Shown in pieces: positions 6,938 to 14,676 of a stretch of 18,179 nt of DNA (positions are counted from its first letter, which is position 1; each line of letters starts with the position of its first letter). The DNA comes from Alloiococcus sp035301245 (GTDB lineage Bacteria; Bacillota; Bacilli; Lactobacillales; Carnobacteriaceae_A), in contig DATGUS010000086.1 in NCBI GenBank assembly GCA_035301245.1, positions 1 through 18,179 on the forward strand. The letters run 5' to 3'. Both the position numbers and the translations under genes were made by a program. Below the pieces are notes generated by a model. The model was not told where the DNA came from. It searched no databases and worked only from the letters and a program-made list of their open reading frames with translations.

Positions 6938-7648
6938 ATGACAAACTTAGAGGTAGCTATTTATGCAGATGGTGCGGATATTAAGCAAATGAAAGAAACT
7001 TATAAAAGTGGAAAAGTAACCGGCTTTACGACCAACCCTTCTTTAATGAAAAAAGCAGGAGTTTCAGACTATACTACTTTTGCTAAAGAAGTAGTAAGAG
7101 AATTTCCAGATGTACCTGTATCTTTTGAAGTATTCGCGGATGATTTTGAAACAATGAAGAAAGAAGCAGAGAAAATTGATACATTTGGTGAGAATGTTTT
7201 TGTCAAAATACCTGTCATGAATTCAAAAGGTGAATCTAGTGTTCCTTTGATTAAAGAACTTTCTGCGCAGGGGATTAAATTAAACGTTACTGCAATATTC
7301 ACAGTAGAACAGGTAAAGAATGTAGTTGAGGTTTTAACTGAAGGAACTGAAAACATTGTTTCAGTATTTGCAGGTAGAATAGCAGATACAGGAATTGATC
7401 CAATTGATATTATGAAAAAATCAGCAGAGATTTGTCATTCTAAAGAAGGCGTTAAACTACTATGGGCTAGTCCACGTGAGGTGCTAAATATTATCCAAGC
7501 AAATGATGTGGGATCGGATATTATAACTTGTACACCAGATTTAATCAAAAAGATGGATGGTATAGGTAAAGATTTAGAAGAGTACTCTAAAGAAACAGTG
7601 CAAATGTTCTTAAAAGATAGTACGTCGTTAGGGTACAGTGTACTGTAG
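6938..7648 (+). CDS. Transaldolase / fructose-6-phosphate aldolase-like enzyme
   Basis: The 236-residue protein has the TalC/FSA-type transaldolase fold markers: an early Asp (YADGAD, D11), the FTTNPSLMKKAG motif (residues 30-41), and the Schiff-base lysine in NVFVKIPVMNSKG (K90), followed by KLNVTAIFTVEQV (about 114-126). Such enzymes cleave or transfer a dihydroxyacetone unit to or from sugar phosphates in the cytosol. At 236 residues it is slightly longer than E. coli FSA (220). It is the last gene of the operon, 23 nt after the EIIC gene, with a GGGAG ribosome binding site. It probably acts on the phosphorylated product of the PTS. Whether it is a true transaldolase or an aldolase cannot be read from the sequence. 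Confidence 0.82.
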   Translation: MTNLEVAIYADGADIKQMKETYKSGKVTGFTTNPSLMKKAGVSDYTTFAKEVVREFPDVPVSFEVFADDFETMKKEAEKIDTFGENVFVKIPVMNSKGESSVPLIKELSAQGIKLNVTAIFTVEQVKNVVEVLTEGTENIVSVFAGRIADTGIDPIDIMKKSAEICHSKEGVKLLWASPREVLNIIQANDVGSDIITCTPDLIKKMDGIGKDLEEYSKETVQMFLKDSTSLGYSVL

Positions 7649-7702
7649 TAGATAAATTTATAATAAAAAAGAGGTTGGAACAACAATCACTTTAAAATAA
7701 AG

Positions 7703-7754
7703 AAAACCCGTCAGAGAATTACGAACATTACGTACATTCTTTAGCGGGTTTTTG
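7703..7754 (+). terminator. Hairpin terminator after the PTS operon
   Basis: AAAACCCG (7703-7710) pairs with CGGGTTTT (7745-7752), with further imperfect pairing inside (AGAAT/ATTCT), then T. The stretch begins with GAGGTTGGAACA (7671-7682), a sequence style I associate with insertion-sequence borders in this order. The hairpin may thus belong to the adjacent IS remnant. Confidence 0.6.
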
Positions 7755-7829
7755 TTGATATATAAGTAAAAGAGCACTCATTTGATATAATGTAATCATC
7801 ACAAAAACATTACAAAGGAGCACTCTTTT

Positions 7830-7925
7830 ATGTACACACAATATAGCATGAATCAGACTTGTTTACCGCTGGAATTAGACCCTTTTTTACCATAAAATAA
7901 CATTGTTTATTCTATTCATGAGGTC
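7830..7925 (+). pseudogene. IS1182-like transposase start fragment
   Basis: From an ATG at 7830 with a good AAAGGAG RBS, the frame reads MYTQYSMNQTCLPLELDPFLP, then a stop, then NNIVYSIHEVV. This is the usual N-terminus of IS1182-family transposases (YSMNQ..LPL.L). About 30 codons remain before the homology ends abruptly at about 7925, where a decayed treR begins on the other strand. It differs at its N-terminus from the remnant at 2179, so two different elements are implied. Confidence 0.65.
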
Positions 7926-8423
7926 GTATCTTTTTCAATATAATCATATAATGATTGACTCATTTTCTCTTTTCGCAATTCGTTAAAGAATTCAGTACTT
8001 AAATAATCATAATCAATAATAATATGCGTATCATCTGTTCGTCGGGTAAGGATAAGAAGATGAACAGGAGCACCATGTTTAATTACTAATTGGTTTGCAA
8101 CATTGGTAGGGGGATGATGATTTGGTTAAAGAGGACAATAGTCTCTCCATTTATATTTTGAGAACCACTCACTTCTTTATAACTAATTAACCTTTCGACA
8201 GGGACAAGAAGTTCTGTTCGCTTTACATCTAAGGCTAATGAACCTTTAGTTGATTTTTGTATTTAACCACTATCTAGTAATAAATTTAAGTTCTTTCAGA
8301 TCGTTTCACTAGAAACATCGTAATCTTTAGTATAGTTGGTGTTCGCTAGGAAGTAGACTAACAGTTGGATTTTCTTTATGCATAATCTTTGATTTTAAAT
8401 CAAAGTTTTAAAAAACAACTTAT
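7926..8423 (-). pseudogene. Second, decayed treR copy (truncated, frameshifted)
   Basis: The minus strand here encodes a TreR-like protein in pieces. In order they are DLKSKIMHKENP, LLPSEHQL, DVSSETI followed by a stop (TGA), KNLNLLLDSG followed by a stop (TAA) and IQK, KGSLALDVKRTELLVPVERL, SYKEVSGSQNINGETIVLFN, then after a frameshift ANQLVIKHGAPVHLL, then IIIDYDYLSTEFFNEL and KMSQSLYDYIEKD. Each piece aligns with the intact TreR at 705-1421 in the same order. The start codon is decayed (ATA near 8422). The last ~65 residues are lost at the junction with the IS fragment near 7925. It cannot make a functional protein. It is either an old paralogue or a repressor that once belonged to a lost trehalose locus. 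Confidence 0.85.
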
Positions 8424-8769
8424 GCTAACTACCCTATAATTAAATATATCTCTAAATTACTATAATAGTATGAAATAACGTATAATGGGTATGTTTTTTT
8501 GATAAATTCTATACGAATTATAAATATCTTTTTTTACATTATTGTGATAAATAATGTTGATTATGAATTTGAGTAAGTAATATAAATTTAAGGCTTGCAA
8601 TAATGTGTGATATTGTATAAAATGTACTTGCTTAAAAATTAGATATGAATGACGTAGTGAAAGTACGTCCTGTCAATCGATCGAGGGAATATTGTTGATT
8701 TCTTTCTGGATGGTGATGGGAAGTGCTTTTTTTATTGAAATAAATGGATAAATTATAGGAGGTTCTGTT
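8424..8769. other. AT-rich intergenic region before mnmE
   Basis: No gene was found. It contains the presumed promoter of the mnmE operon at 8595-8623 and, in the leader, a small perfect hairpin GACGTA/TACGTC (8651-8656 and 8664-8669, 7-nt loop) of unknown role. The rest is AT-rich sequence between the treR remnant and mnmE. Confidence 0.5.
8595..8623 (+). promoter_or_regulatory. Putative promoter of mnmE-mnmG
   Basis: TTGCAA (8595-8600), a 17-nt spacer and TAAAAT (8618-8623). An overlapping TATAAA (8616-8621) gives a shorter spacer. The leader would be about 140 nt. Confidence 0.45.
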
Positions 8770-10158
8770 ATGTCAATTGATTTTGATACGATTGCAGCGA
8801 TCTCAACACCTCCAGGTGAAGGTGGTATTGGGATCATTCGTATTTCGGGTGAAGAAGCTTTAGAAGTAGCTGATCGAGTATATCGTATGGGAAATAAAAA
8901 GTTGTCCGAACAAAAAACGCATACGATTCATTATGGTAAAGTGATCAATCCGAAAACTGATGAACAAATTGATGAAGTGATGGCGACGGTGATGCGTGCA
9001 CCGAAGACGTACACGCGTGAAGATGTTGTTGAAATCAACTGTCACGGTGGAATCCTAGCTGTAAATAAAGTGCTTCAGACTGTTTTAAATAACGGAGCAA
9101 GACTTGCTGAGCCGGGCGAATTTACAAAACGTGCTTTTTTAAATGGTCGAATTGACTTATCAGAAGCCGAAGCTGTCATGGATATGATTCGTGCGAAGAC
9201 AGACAAAGCAATGCGTATGGCGATTGATCAGATGGATGGGAGCTTATCTAACTTAATCCGCAACTTACGTCAAGAGATTTTAAATACTTTGGCACAAGTT
9301 GAAGTGAACATTGATTATCCAGAATATGATGATGTTGAAGAGATGACATCAAAATTATTAATGGAAAAAGCTTATGGGATTAAAGATCAAGTGAATGCTT
9401 TGCTAGAAACGGCTCAACAAGGGAAAATCCTACGTGAAGGTTTAGCAACAGCGATTATCGGCCGCCCGAACGTTGGGAAATCCAGCTTACTGAATAAATT
9501 ATTAAAAGAAGATAAAGCGATTGTTACAGATATTGCAGGAACAACACGAGATATTGTTGAAGAATATGTCAGCGTTAAAGGCGTTCCACTACGTTTAATT
9601 GATACAGCGGGTATTCGAGATACTGAAGACCAAGTGGAAAAAATTGGTGTGGAACGTTCGCGTCAAGCAATCTTAGACGCCGATTTAGTATTACTTGTCT
9701 TTAACCAAAGTGAAGCCTTAACTGATGAAGATTTGAAATTAATTGAAGCAACAAATGATCAAAAACGGATTGTTATTTTAAACAAGATGGATTTAAAAAA
9801 TAAACTAAATTTAGAAGAATTGAAAAAACATCTGAATGGTGATGCGATTGTAACTACTTCTGTCATTTCTGATGATGGTTTAGCAGAGCTAGAGCAGCAA
9901 ATTGCTGACTTATTCTTCTCTGGTCAAACAGGTGAACGCGATGCGACATATGTTTCAAACGTTCGTCACATTGCGCTGTTGAGAGATACTATCGATGCGC
10001 TTGATGAAGTGATTGAAGGAATCGAAATGGATATGCCAGTTGATCTTGTTCAAATCGATATGACAAGAGCCTGGGACTTACTCGGTGAAATTATTGGTGA
10101 CAGCGTTCAGGATGAATTAATCACACAACTATTTAGCCAGTTCTGTTTAGGAAAATAA
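8770..10158 (+). CDS. mnmE: tRNA modification GTPase MnmE (TrmE)
   Basis: The 462-residue protein has the complete MnmE layout: an N-terminal tetrahydrofolate-binding domain (about 1-120, with GEGGIGIIRISG), a helical domain, and an inserted Ras-like G domain with G1 GRPNVGKS (231-238), G2 TTRD (258-261), G3 DTAG (278-281) and G4 NKMD (338-341). The C-terminus is FCLGK, with the catalytic Cys459 of the conserved C[IL]GK motif. With MnmG it installs the (carboxymethyl)aminomethyl group at C5 of wobble uridine 34 in tRNAs reading NNA/NNG codons, using folate, FAD and GTP. A strong RBS (AGGAGG, 8758-8763) fixes the start. mnmG follows after 50 nt, presumably in one operon. The usual neighbours jag, yidC and rnpA are absent here. 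Confidence 0.97.
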   Translation: MSIDFDTIAAISTPPGEGGIGIIRISGEEALEVADRVYRMGNKKLSEQKTHTIHYGKVINPKTDEQIDEVMATVMRAPKTYTREDVVEINCHGGILAVNKVLQTVLNNGARLAEPGEFTKRAFLNGRIDLSEAEAVMDMIRAKTDKAMRMAIDQMDGSLSNLIRNLRQEILNTLAQVEVNIDYPEYDDVEEMTSKLLMEKAYGIKDQVNALLETAQQGKILREGLATAIIGRPNVGKSSLLNKLLKEDKAIVTDIAGTTRDIVEEYVSVKGVPLRLIDTAGIRDTEDQVEKIGVERSRQAILDADLVLLVFNQSEALTDEDLKLIEATNDQKRIVILNKMDLKNKLNLEELKKHLNGDAIVTTSVISDDGLAELEQQIADLFFSGQTGERDATYVSNVRHIALLRDTIDALDEVIEGIEMDMPVDLVQIDMTRAWDLLGEIIGDSVQDELITQLFSQFCLGK

Positions 10159-10208
10159 TGTTAAATCAAACGCTGAAAAATAGATAATAAAAAGAAAGGA
10201 TACTGTAT

Positions 10209-12113
10209 ATGCAAACATACCAAGGTGGCACATATGATGTTATCGTTGTTGGTGCTGGTCACGCCGGATCAGAAGCAGCATTAGCTTCAGCAAGACTTGG
10301 AGCCAAAACGTTACTCGTCACAATTAGCTTAGACATGGTTGCACACATGCCATGTAACCCGTCACTCGGCGGTCCTGCTAAAGGCATCGTTGTTAGAGAA
10401 ATTGATGCACTTGGCGGTGAAATGGGTCGTAATATTGATAAAACATATATTCAAATGCGTATGTTGAATACAGCGAAAGGTCCTGCTGTAAGAGCATTAA
10501 GAGCCCAAGCAGACAAACACACGTATTCAAATGAGATGAAACGTACACTCGAACGTCAAGAAAATTTAGAACTAAAACAAGCGATTGTTGATGAACTTAT
10601 TGTTGAAGATGGACAAATTAAAGGGATTATTACTAATGCTGGAGCAGAATACTGTGCGGAAGCAGTCGTTTTAACAGCTGGGACATCTTCAAGAGGTCAA
10701 ATTATTATTGGAGACTTGAAGTATTCTTCTGGACCAAATAATACACAACCATCTATTAAATTATCAGAAAACTTACTTGATTTAGGGTTTGAATTACAAC
10801 GGTTTAAGACAGGAACACCACCGCGTGTCAATAAGCGTACGATCAACTATGATGTGACTGAAATTCAACCTGGTGATGAAACACCAAATCACTTTAGTTT
10901 TGAAACACCGGATGAAGATTACCTACCGATTGAAGATCAGGTACCTTGTTACTTAACCTATACAAACCAAGATTCTCATGATTTGATTCGTGAAAACTTG
11001 GATCGCGCGCCAATGTTTACAGGAATTGTTGAAGGTGTAGGGGCAAGATATTGTCCATCGATTGAAGATAAAGTAGTTCGTTTCTCAGATAAACCGCGAC
11101 ACCAAGTATTCTTAGAACCTGAAGGTTTAGGTACCGATGAAATTTATGTTCAAGGACTATCTTCATCATTGCCTGAAGATGTTCAATTAGGTGTTTTAAG
11201 AACAGTCCCAGGTTTAGAAAACGTTGAAATGATGCGTACTGGTTATGCGATCGAATATGATGTCATCACGCCACATCAAGTACGACCATCATTAGAGACG
11301 AAAACAATTAAAGGTTTATTCACTGCAGGTCAGATGAATGGTACGAGTGGTTATGAAGAAGCAGCTGGTCAAGGATTAGTTGCCGGTATTAACGCTGTAA
11401 GACAACTTCGAGGCGAAGAGCCATTTGTGATGAAACGTGACGAAAGTTATATTGGTGTAATGATCGATGATTTAGTGACAAAAGGGACTAATGAACCTTA
11501 CCGTCTGCTTACTTCTCGTGCTGAATATCGTTTATTATTACGACATGATAACGCAGATTTCCGATTAATGAAAAAAGGCCATGAAATTGGCTTAATCTCA
11601 GATGAGCGTTATGAAAAATTCTTAGCGAAAAAAGCAATCATTGACGCGGAAGTTGAACGACTTAAATCTGTTCGCTTAACACCAAGTGATGTGAAGGATT
11701 ATTTAGAAGCCAAAGGTGAACCGCAACTGAAAGATGGTAAACTGGCTTATGATTTCTTAAAACGCCCTTACGTAAGTTACAAAGAATTAGCTAACATTAC
11801 ACCGCCGGAAGAGCCGCTTGACCGTTATGAAAGCGAACAAGTTGAAATATTTATTAAATATGAAGGCTACATTGCTAAATCAAAACGAAAAGCTGCTAAA
11901 ATTAAACGGATGGAAAATAAACGTATTCCAGAAAATATTGACTATAACCAAGTCGACAGTTTAGCAACTGAAGCGGTCGAAAAACTAAATCGTATTCGCC
12001 CGGAAACCATTGCCCAAGCAAGCCGTATCAGTGGAGTGAACCCAGCAGATATTTCAATTTTGATGGTTTATGTCGAACAAGGACAGGTTGCTAAATTAGA
12101 TGATGCAAAATAA
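10209..12113 (+). CDS. mnmG: tRNA uridine-5-carboxymethylaminomethyl modification enzyme MnmG (GidA)
   Basis: The 634-residue protein begins with an FAD-binding Rossmann motif (VIVVGAGHAG, GxGxxG at residues 15-20). It carries the family signatures CNPSLGGPAKG (about 49-59) and GTPPRV, AGQMNGTSGYEEAAGQG in the middle, and SRAEYRLLLRHDNADFR near residue 435-450. The C-terminal helical domain, which contacts MnmE and tRNA, follows to the end. The length is normal (about 620-640). It works as a heterotetramer with MnmE in modifying wobble U34. It lies 50 nt downstream of mnmE with an AGAAAGGA ribosome binding site, and a hairpin terminator follows at 12121, closing the operon. Confidence 0.97.
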   Translation: MQTYQGGTYDVIVVGAGHAGSEAALASARLGAKTLLVTISLDMVAHMPCNPSLGGPAKGIVVREIDALGGEMGRNIDKTYIQMRMLNTAKGPAVRALRAQADKHTYSNEMKRTLERQENLELKQAIVDELIVEDGQIKGIITNAGAEYCAEAVVLTAGTSSRGQIIIGDLKYSSGPNNTQPSIKLSENLLDLGFELQRFKTGTPPRVNKRTINYDVTEIQPGDETPNHFSFETPDEDYLPIEDQVPCYLTYTNQDSHDLIRENLDRAPMFTGIVEGVGARYCPSIEDKVVRFSDKPRHQVFLEPEGLGTDEIYVQGLSSSLPEDVQLGVLRTVPGLENVEMMRTGYAIEYDVITPHQVRPSLETKTIKGLFTAGQMNGTSGYEEAAGQGLVAGINAVRQLRGEEPFVMKRDESYIGVMIDDLVTKGTNEPYRLLTSRAEYRLLLRHDNADFRLMKKGHEIGLISDERYEKFLAKKAIIDAEVERLKSVRLTPSDVKDYLEAKGEPQLKDGKLAYDFLKRPYVSYKELANITPPEEPLDRYESEQVEIFIKYEGYIAKSKRKAAKIKRMENKRIPENIDYNQVDSLATEAVEKLNRIRPETIAQASRISGVNPADISILMVYVEQGQVAKLDDAK

Positions 12114-12120
12114 ATAGTTT

Positions 12121-12157
12121 AAAAGACGCTTCACTAAAACAGTGGAACGTCTTTTGT
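12121..12157 (+). terminator. Terminator of mnmE-mnmG
   Basis: AAAAGACG (12121-12128) pairs with CGTCTTTT (12148-12155). An inner TTCACT pairs with AGTG(G)AA with small bulges, and T-rich sequence follows. Confidence 0.75.
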
Positions 12158-12255
12158 TATTATGATATTGTATAAGAGACATGAGTTAAGACATTGCATA
12201 TATTTATACATTGTTTAAAATAGAATAGTTAATAATAGAAAAAGGAGGAAAAAGA

Positions 12256-12696
12256 ATGTTAAAAGAGTTTAAAGAGTTTATTATGCAAGGTAACGTTCTT
12301 GATTTAGCGATCGCGGTTGTTATGGGTTCAGCGTTTACAGCTATTGTAACGTCTTTAGTTGAAGACATTATCGGACCGATTATCGCAGCGTTATCAGGAA
12401 GTGCAGATATTAGCGATGTGACAGTTGCCGTTGGACCAGCTCAGTTAGGTGTCGGTGCATTTTTACAAGCGGTGATTGATTTTCTAATTATCGCGATTAT
12501 TTTGTTTATCATTATTAAAGCAGTGAACACCATGACTAGTCGTTTCAAACATGACGACGGTACTGAAGAAGTTGAAGCACCAACTGTCGAAGAATTACTT
12601 ACAGACATTAAAGGTATCTTAAAAGAAGAACAAACGTCATCTTCAAAAGATATTATTAATGGAACAGGTGCAGAACATAACGACCATACGGTTTAA
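12256..12696 (+). CDS. mscL: Large-conductance mechanosensitive channel MscL
   Basis: This 146-residue membrane protein begins MLKEFKEFIMQGNVLDLAIA and continues VVMGSAFTAIVTSLVEDIIGP, the canonical MscL N-terminal helix and pore-lining TM1 with its small glycine/alanine residues. A short periplasmic loop (about 47-62), TM2 (about 66-88) and a charged cytoplasmic helix (VEELLTDIKGILKEE, about 110-124) follow. It forms a homopentameric pore that opens under membrane tension and protects cells during osmotic downshock. A strong AAAGGAGGAAAAAG ribosome binding site precedes the ATG. The gene stands alone between two terminators. The polar tail after residue 125 (SSSKDIINGTGAEHNDHTV) is slightly longer than in many homologues and poorly conserved. 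Confidence 0.95.
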   Translation: MLKEFKEFIMQGNVLDLAIAVVMGSAFTAIVTSLVEDIIGPIIAALSGSADISDVTVAVGPAQLGVGAFLQAVIDFLIIAIILFIIIKAVNTMTSRFKHDDGTEEVEAPTVEELLTDIKGILKEEQTSSSKDIINGTGAEHNDHTV

Positions 12697-12726
12697 CCTG
12701 ACCTAACCTACAAAAACATATTTATT

Positions 12727-12766
12727 AAAAGCAGTGTAGTTTATTTAATAATTACGCTGCTTTTTT
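12727..12766 (+). terminator. Terminator of mscL
   Basis: AAAAGCAG (12727-12734) pairs with CTGCTTTT (12757-12764), with GTA/TAC inside, followed by TT. Confidence 0.8.
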
Positions 12767-12776
12767 GTATAAAAAG

Positions 12777-12839
12777 AAAACGACATGCCCTGTTAAGACT
12801 GTTCTAATAAAGAATCGTACAGTACAGGCTGTCGTTTTT
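12777..12839 (-). terminator. Terminator of the TctA-like permease operon
   Basis: AAAACGAC (12777-12784) pairs with GTCGTTTT (12831-12838). Inner CCTGT/ACAGG and ACTGT/ACAGT extend the stem. On the minus strand the second arm is followed by TTTTCTTTTT, so it ends the convergent permease gene. Confidence 0.75.
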
Positions 12840-12852
12840 AAATTTTATTCAC

Positions 12853-14205
12853 TTATAAAAGTAGATTGATAAAACCACTTGAGGCATAAAGAATCATAAA
12901 TTGAACGCCGTAGTTGACTCCCCAGCGGTTAAAGATTCCACTCGTTGTCGCAATAAGTAGCACACCAAAAATATTAATCATACCGACATCCATATAAGCG
13001 AGCATCACTACTAAAGCGATGAATAATCCTAAGATTGCTTCGTGTGGAATGTTTGAGAAAATAAATAAAGTAATTTCATTCGCATATTTGACAGTAAGAA
13101 CATAAGTAATCGAAATGGCAATGGTTGCACCAATTAAGACTGGCGCAATAAACTCCCTTTCTGACAGCATGTGGTGAATATTATTTTCGAGTGTTAAAAC
13201 AGGTGGTGCGTTAAATAAAGCATTCCCTGGCCCGATTGCTACACCACTAAGCGGAATACCAATGGCAAGAAGTGGAATGAGAATTCCTGCTATGTATGCG
13301 CCGTTATTCAATGCGTTCATTACTGTCACCGTCATTTTGGCACGGTCTTCTTCATTTTTTTCGCGTTGAGCGATACTTTCACCAATAAAAATCATCATTC
13401 CTACAGGTGACATAAAGAAGGTAATCACACCGAAGAACGTTGCAACCACACTATTCAGAGCTTCTTTTTTAGATAAAATTTTTAAAGGATTTAAGGTCTG
13501 CTTTGCTTTAGATTTATGAATGGTGGTTTTTAAATAATCATCGCATTTATATTTTGCGGCAATGTCGCCACCGGTTAGTAGTTCTAATAAATTAATCATC
13601 AATGGTCCAATTGTAATGGCTAAGAAGAAAGAAATAAAGACCGTTTCTCCTTCAGGTAAAACGCCAAGATTCCAATAAAGATGGTTCAAACTTTGAATTA
13701 AAATCGATAGCGGGAAAATAGCGACGATTGACATGATTTTATTCTTGGACATGAGGGCTAAGAATAATGTCCCAATCATAAAGATAACCGTTGCATTATT
13801 TGAAATAGCTTCACTAAAAGGAACTAATAAGCGAGCGAGTAAGAAACTTAACGGTATCGCTAAAACAGTCCCAATAATGGAGCCGGCTGACATTTTGCGG
13901 ATCGCAGTGTCGGCTTCACCATTCTTTTTCAATGTCATCGCTGCTGGAATCATCGGCGCACTCATTACCCCGGATGGAATCCCGACAATCCCCACTGGAA
14001 TATTTCCAGTTATCATTTTTGCGACAATGGAAGCGATAAAGAAGGCAACCAATACTTCTGGAGCTAATCCCGTTAAGGCTAATGCTAAAGTAACTGGCGC
14101 AAGGACAGCTGTCTCGTCAGTACCCGGAATAACACCCAGTAATGTATATAAAAGTGATCCGAAGACTGCAAAACCAATCATCTGTAGTAATAAGCTAACA
14201 TCCAT
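12853..14205 (-). CDS. TctA-family (tripartite tricarboxylate-type) transporter permease
   Basis: The 450-residue protein has about ten or more membrane segments. The N-terminal block GSLLYTLLGVIPGTDETAVL (residues 16-35) corresponds to the GxxxGxxPG signature of TctA. SIVAKMITGNIPVGIVGIPS (about 59-78) and a repeat of similar GIPLSGVAIGPGNALF type in the second half also fit. TctA is the large membrane subunit of tripartite carboxylate transporters, which are secondary, cation-driven carriers. In Gram-negatives TctA works with a small TctB and an extracytoplasmic TctC. Here the preceding small gene ends in an overlapping TAATG, so translation is coupled. No binding-protein gene is adjacent. 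It is shorter than typical proteobacterial TctA (about 500). The substrate is unknown. Confidence 0.8.
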   Translation of the reverse strand: MDVSLLLQMIGFAVFGSLLYTLLGVIPGTDETAVLAPVTLALALTGLAPEVLVAFFIASIVAKMITGNIPVGIVGIPSGVMSAPMIPAAMTLKKNGEADTAIRKMSAGSIIGTVLAIPLSFLLARLLVPFSEAISNNATVIFMIGTLFLALMSKNKIMSIVAIFPLSILIQSLNHLYWNLGVLPEGETVFISFFLAITIGPLMINLLELLTGGDIAAKYKCDDYLKTTIHKSKAKQTLNPLKILSKKEALNSVVATFFGVITFFMSPVGMMIFIGESIAQREKNEEDRAKMTVTVMNALNNGAYIAGILIPLLAIGIPLSGVAIGPGNALFNAPPVLTLENNIHHMLSEREFIAPVLIGATIAISITYVLTVKYANEITLFIFSNIPHEAILGLFIALVVMLAYMDVGMINIFGVLLIATTSGIFNRWGVNYGVQFMILYASSGFINLLL

Positions 14206-14462
14206 TAGTTAGTTTCCTCCTTCGGTATTGTTGTCACTTGAATATCACGTTTTGTTTTAAAAATAAGTGAGTTAATAATGGTTGCCATCACAATTCCAGC
14301 TATGCCCACCATTAAGCGAATAGAATCATCATCTGGTGCTAGAATAAAAAAAGCTAATCCAAAAATTACGGACGAAAAGAGTGAAATAAGAAGTGGTTTG
14401 ATGCTAATGATATCGCCCCATACTTCAAATAATTGTGTTGATTTTTTATCTTTTTCTTTCAT
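14205..14462 (-). CDS. Small two-helix membrane protein, likely TctB-like subunit
   Basis: This 85-residue protein has a charged N-terminus (MKEKDKK), two hydrophobic segments (about 22-42 and 48-68) joined by a short acidic turn (APDDDSIR), and a basic then polar tail. It overlaps the TctA-like gene by one base (TAATG), and a GGAGG ribosome binding site precedes its ATG. Position, size and coupling suggest the small TctB-like membrane subunit of the transporter, but TctB proteins are usually about 140-170 residues with four helices. It would therefore be a half-size version, and the sequence itself does not prove homology. Confidence 0.6.
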   Translation of the reverse strand: MKEKDKKSTQLFEVWGDIISIKPLLISLFSSVIFGLAFFILAPDDDSIRLMVGIAGIVMATIINSLIFKTKRDIQVTTIPKEETN

Positions 14463-14490
14463 GATAGAACCTCCTAATCAATCATTTATA

Positions 14491-14503
14491 TTCATATCAT
14501 GAA
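14491..14503 (-). promoter_or_regulatory. Small palindrome upstream of the permease operon
   Basis: TTCAT (14491-14495), ATC, ATGAA (14499-14503) lies about 30 nt before the ATG of the small membrane protein, next to a minus-strand TTGTCA (14509-14504). It is a possible operator; no convincing -10 was found. Confidence 0.25.
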
Positions 14504-14603
14504 TTGACAACCCTTATCTTATACTAATTCTCATTTTTTTTGAATGGCTTTAATAAAAACTTATGAATTAAAAAGCTATGTTGATTAATTTGGTATGATA
14601 AAG

Positions 14604-14617
14604 TTGATATTGATCAT
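14604..14617 (+). promoter_or_regulatory. FNR-type box upstream of the Crp/Fnr gene
   Basis: TTGAT-ATTG-ATCAT matches the FNR/FLP consensus TTGAT-N4-ATCAA with one mismatch. It begins exactly 36 bp before TAAACT (14640-14645), a possible -10 with the three most conserved bases intact. This places the box centre at -41.5 from a start at 14652. A second half-site, ATCAAC (14625-14630), mirrors GTTGAT (14603-14608). Confidence 0.6.
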
Positions 14618-14676
14618 GTTTTTAATCAACTGTTTTTGGTAAACTGAATAAAAGAGACCATAAGAGGTGACCCAAA

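Noticed and set aside
8651..8669. GACGTA/TACGTC hairpin before mnmE as a riboswitch
   Set aside because: A single 6-bp stem without further conserved structure does not match any riboswitch I know.
13733..14212. 159-residue plus-strand open frame inside the TctA-like gene
   Set aside because: It is antisense to a well-supported membrane protein gene, has no ribosome binding site and no recognisable domain.
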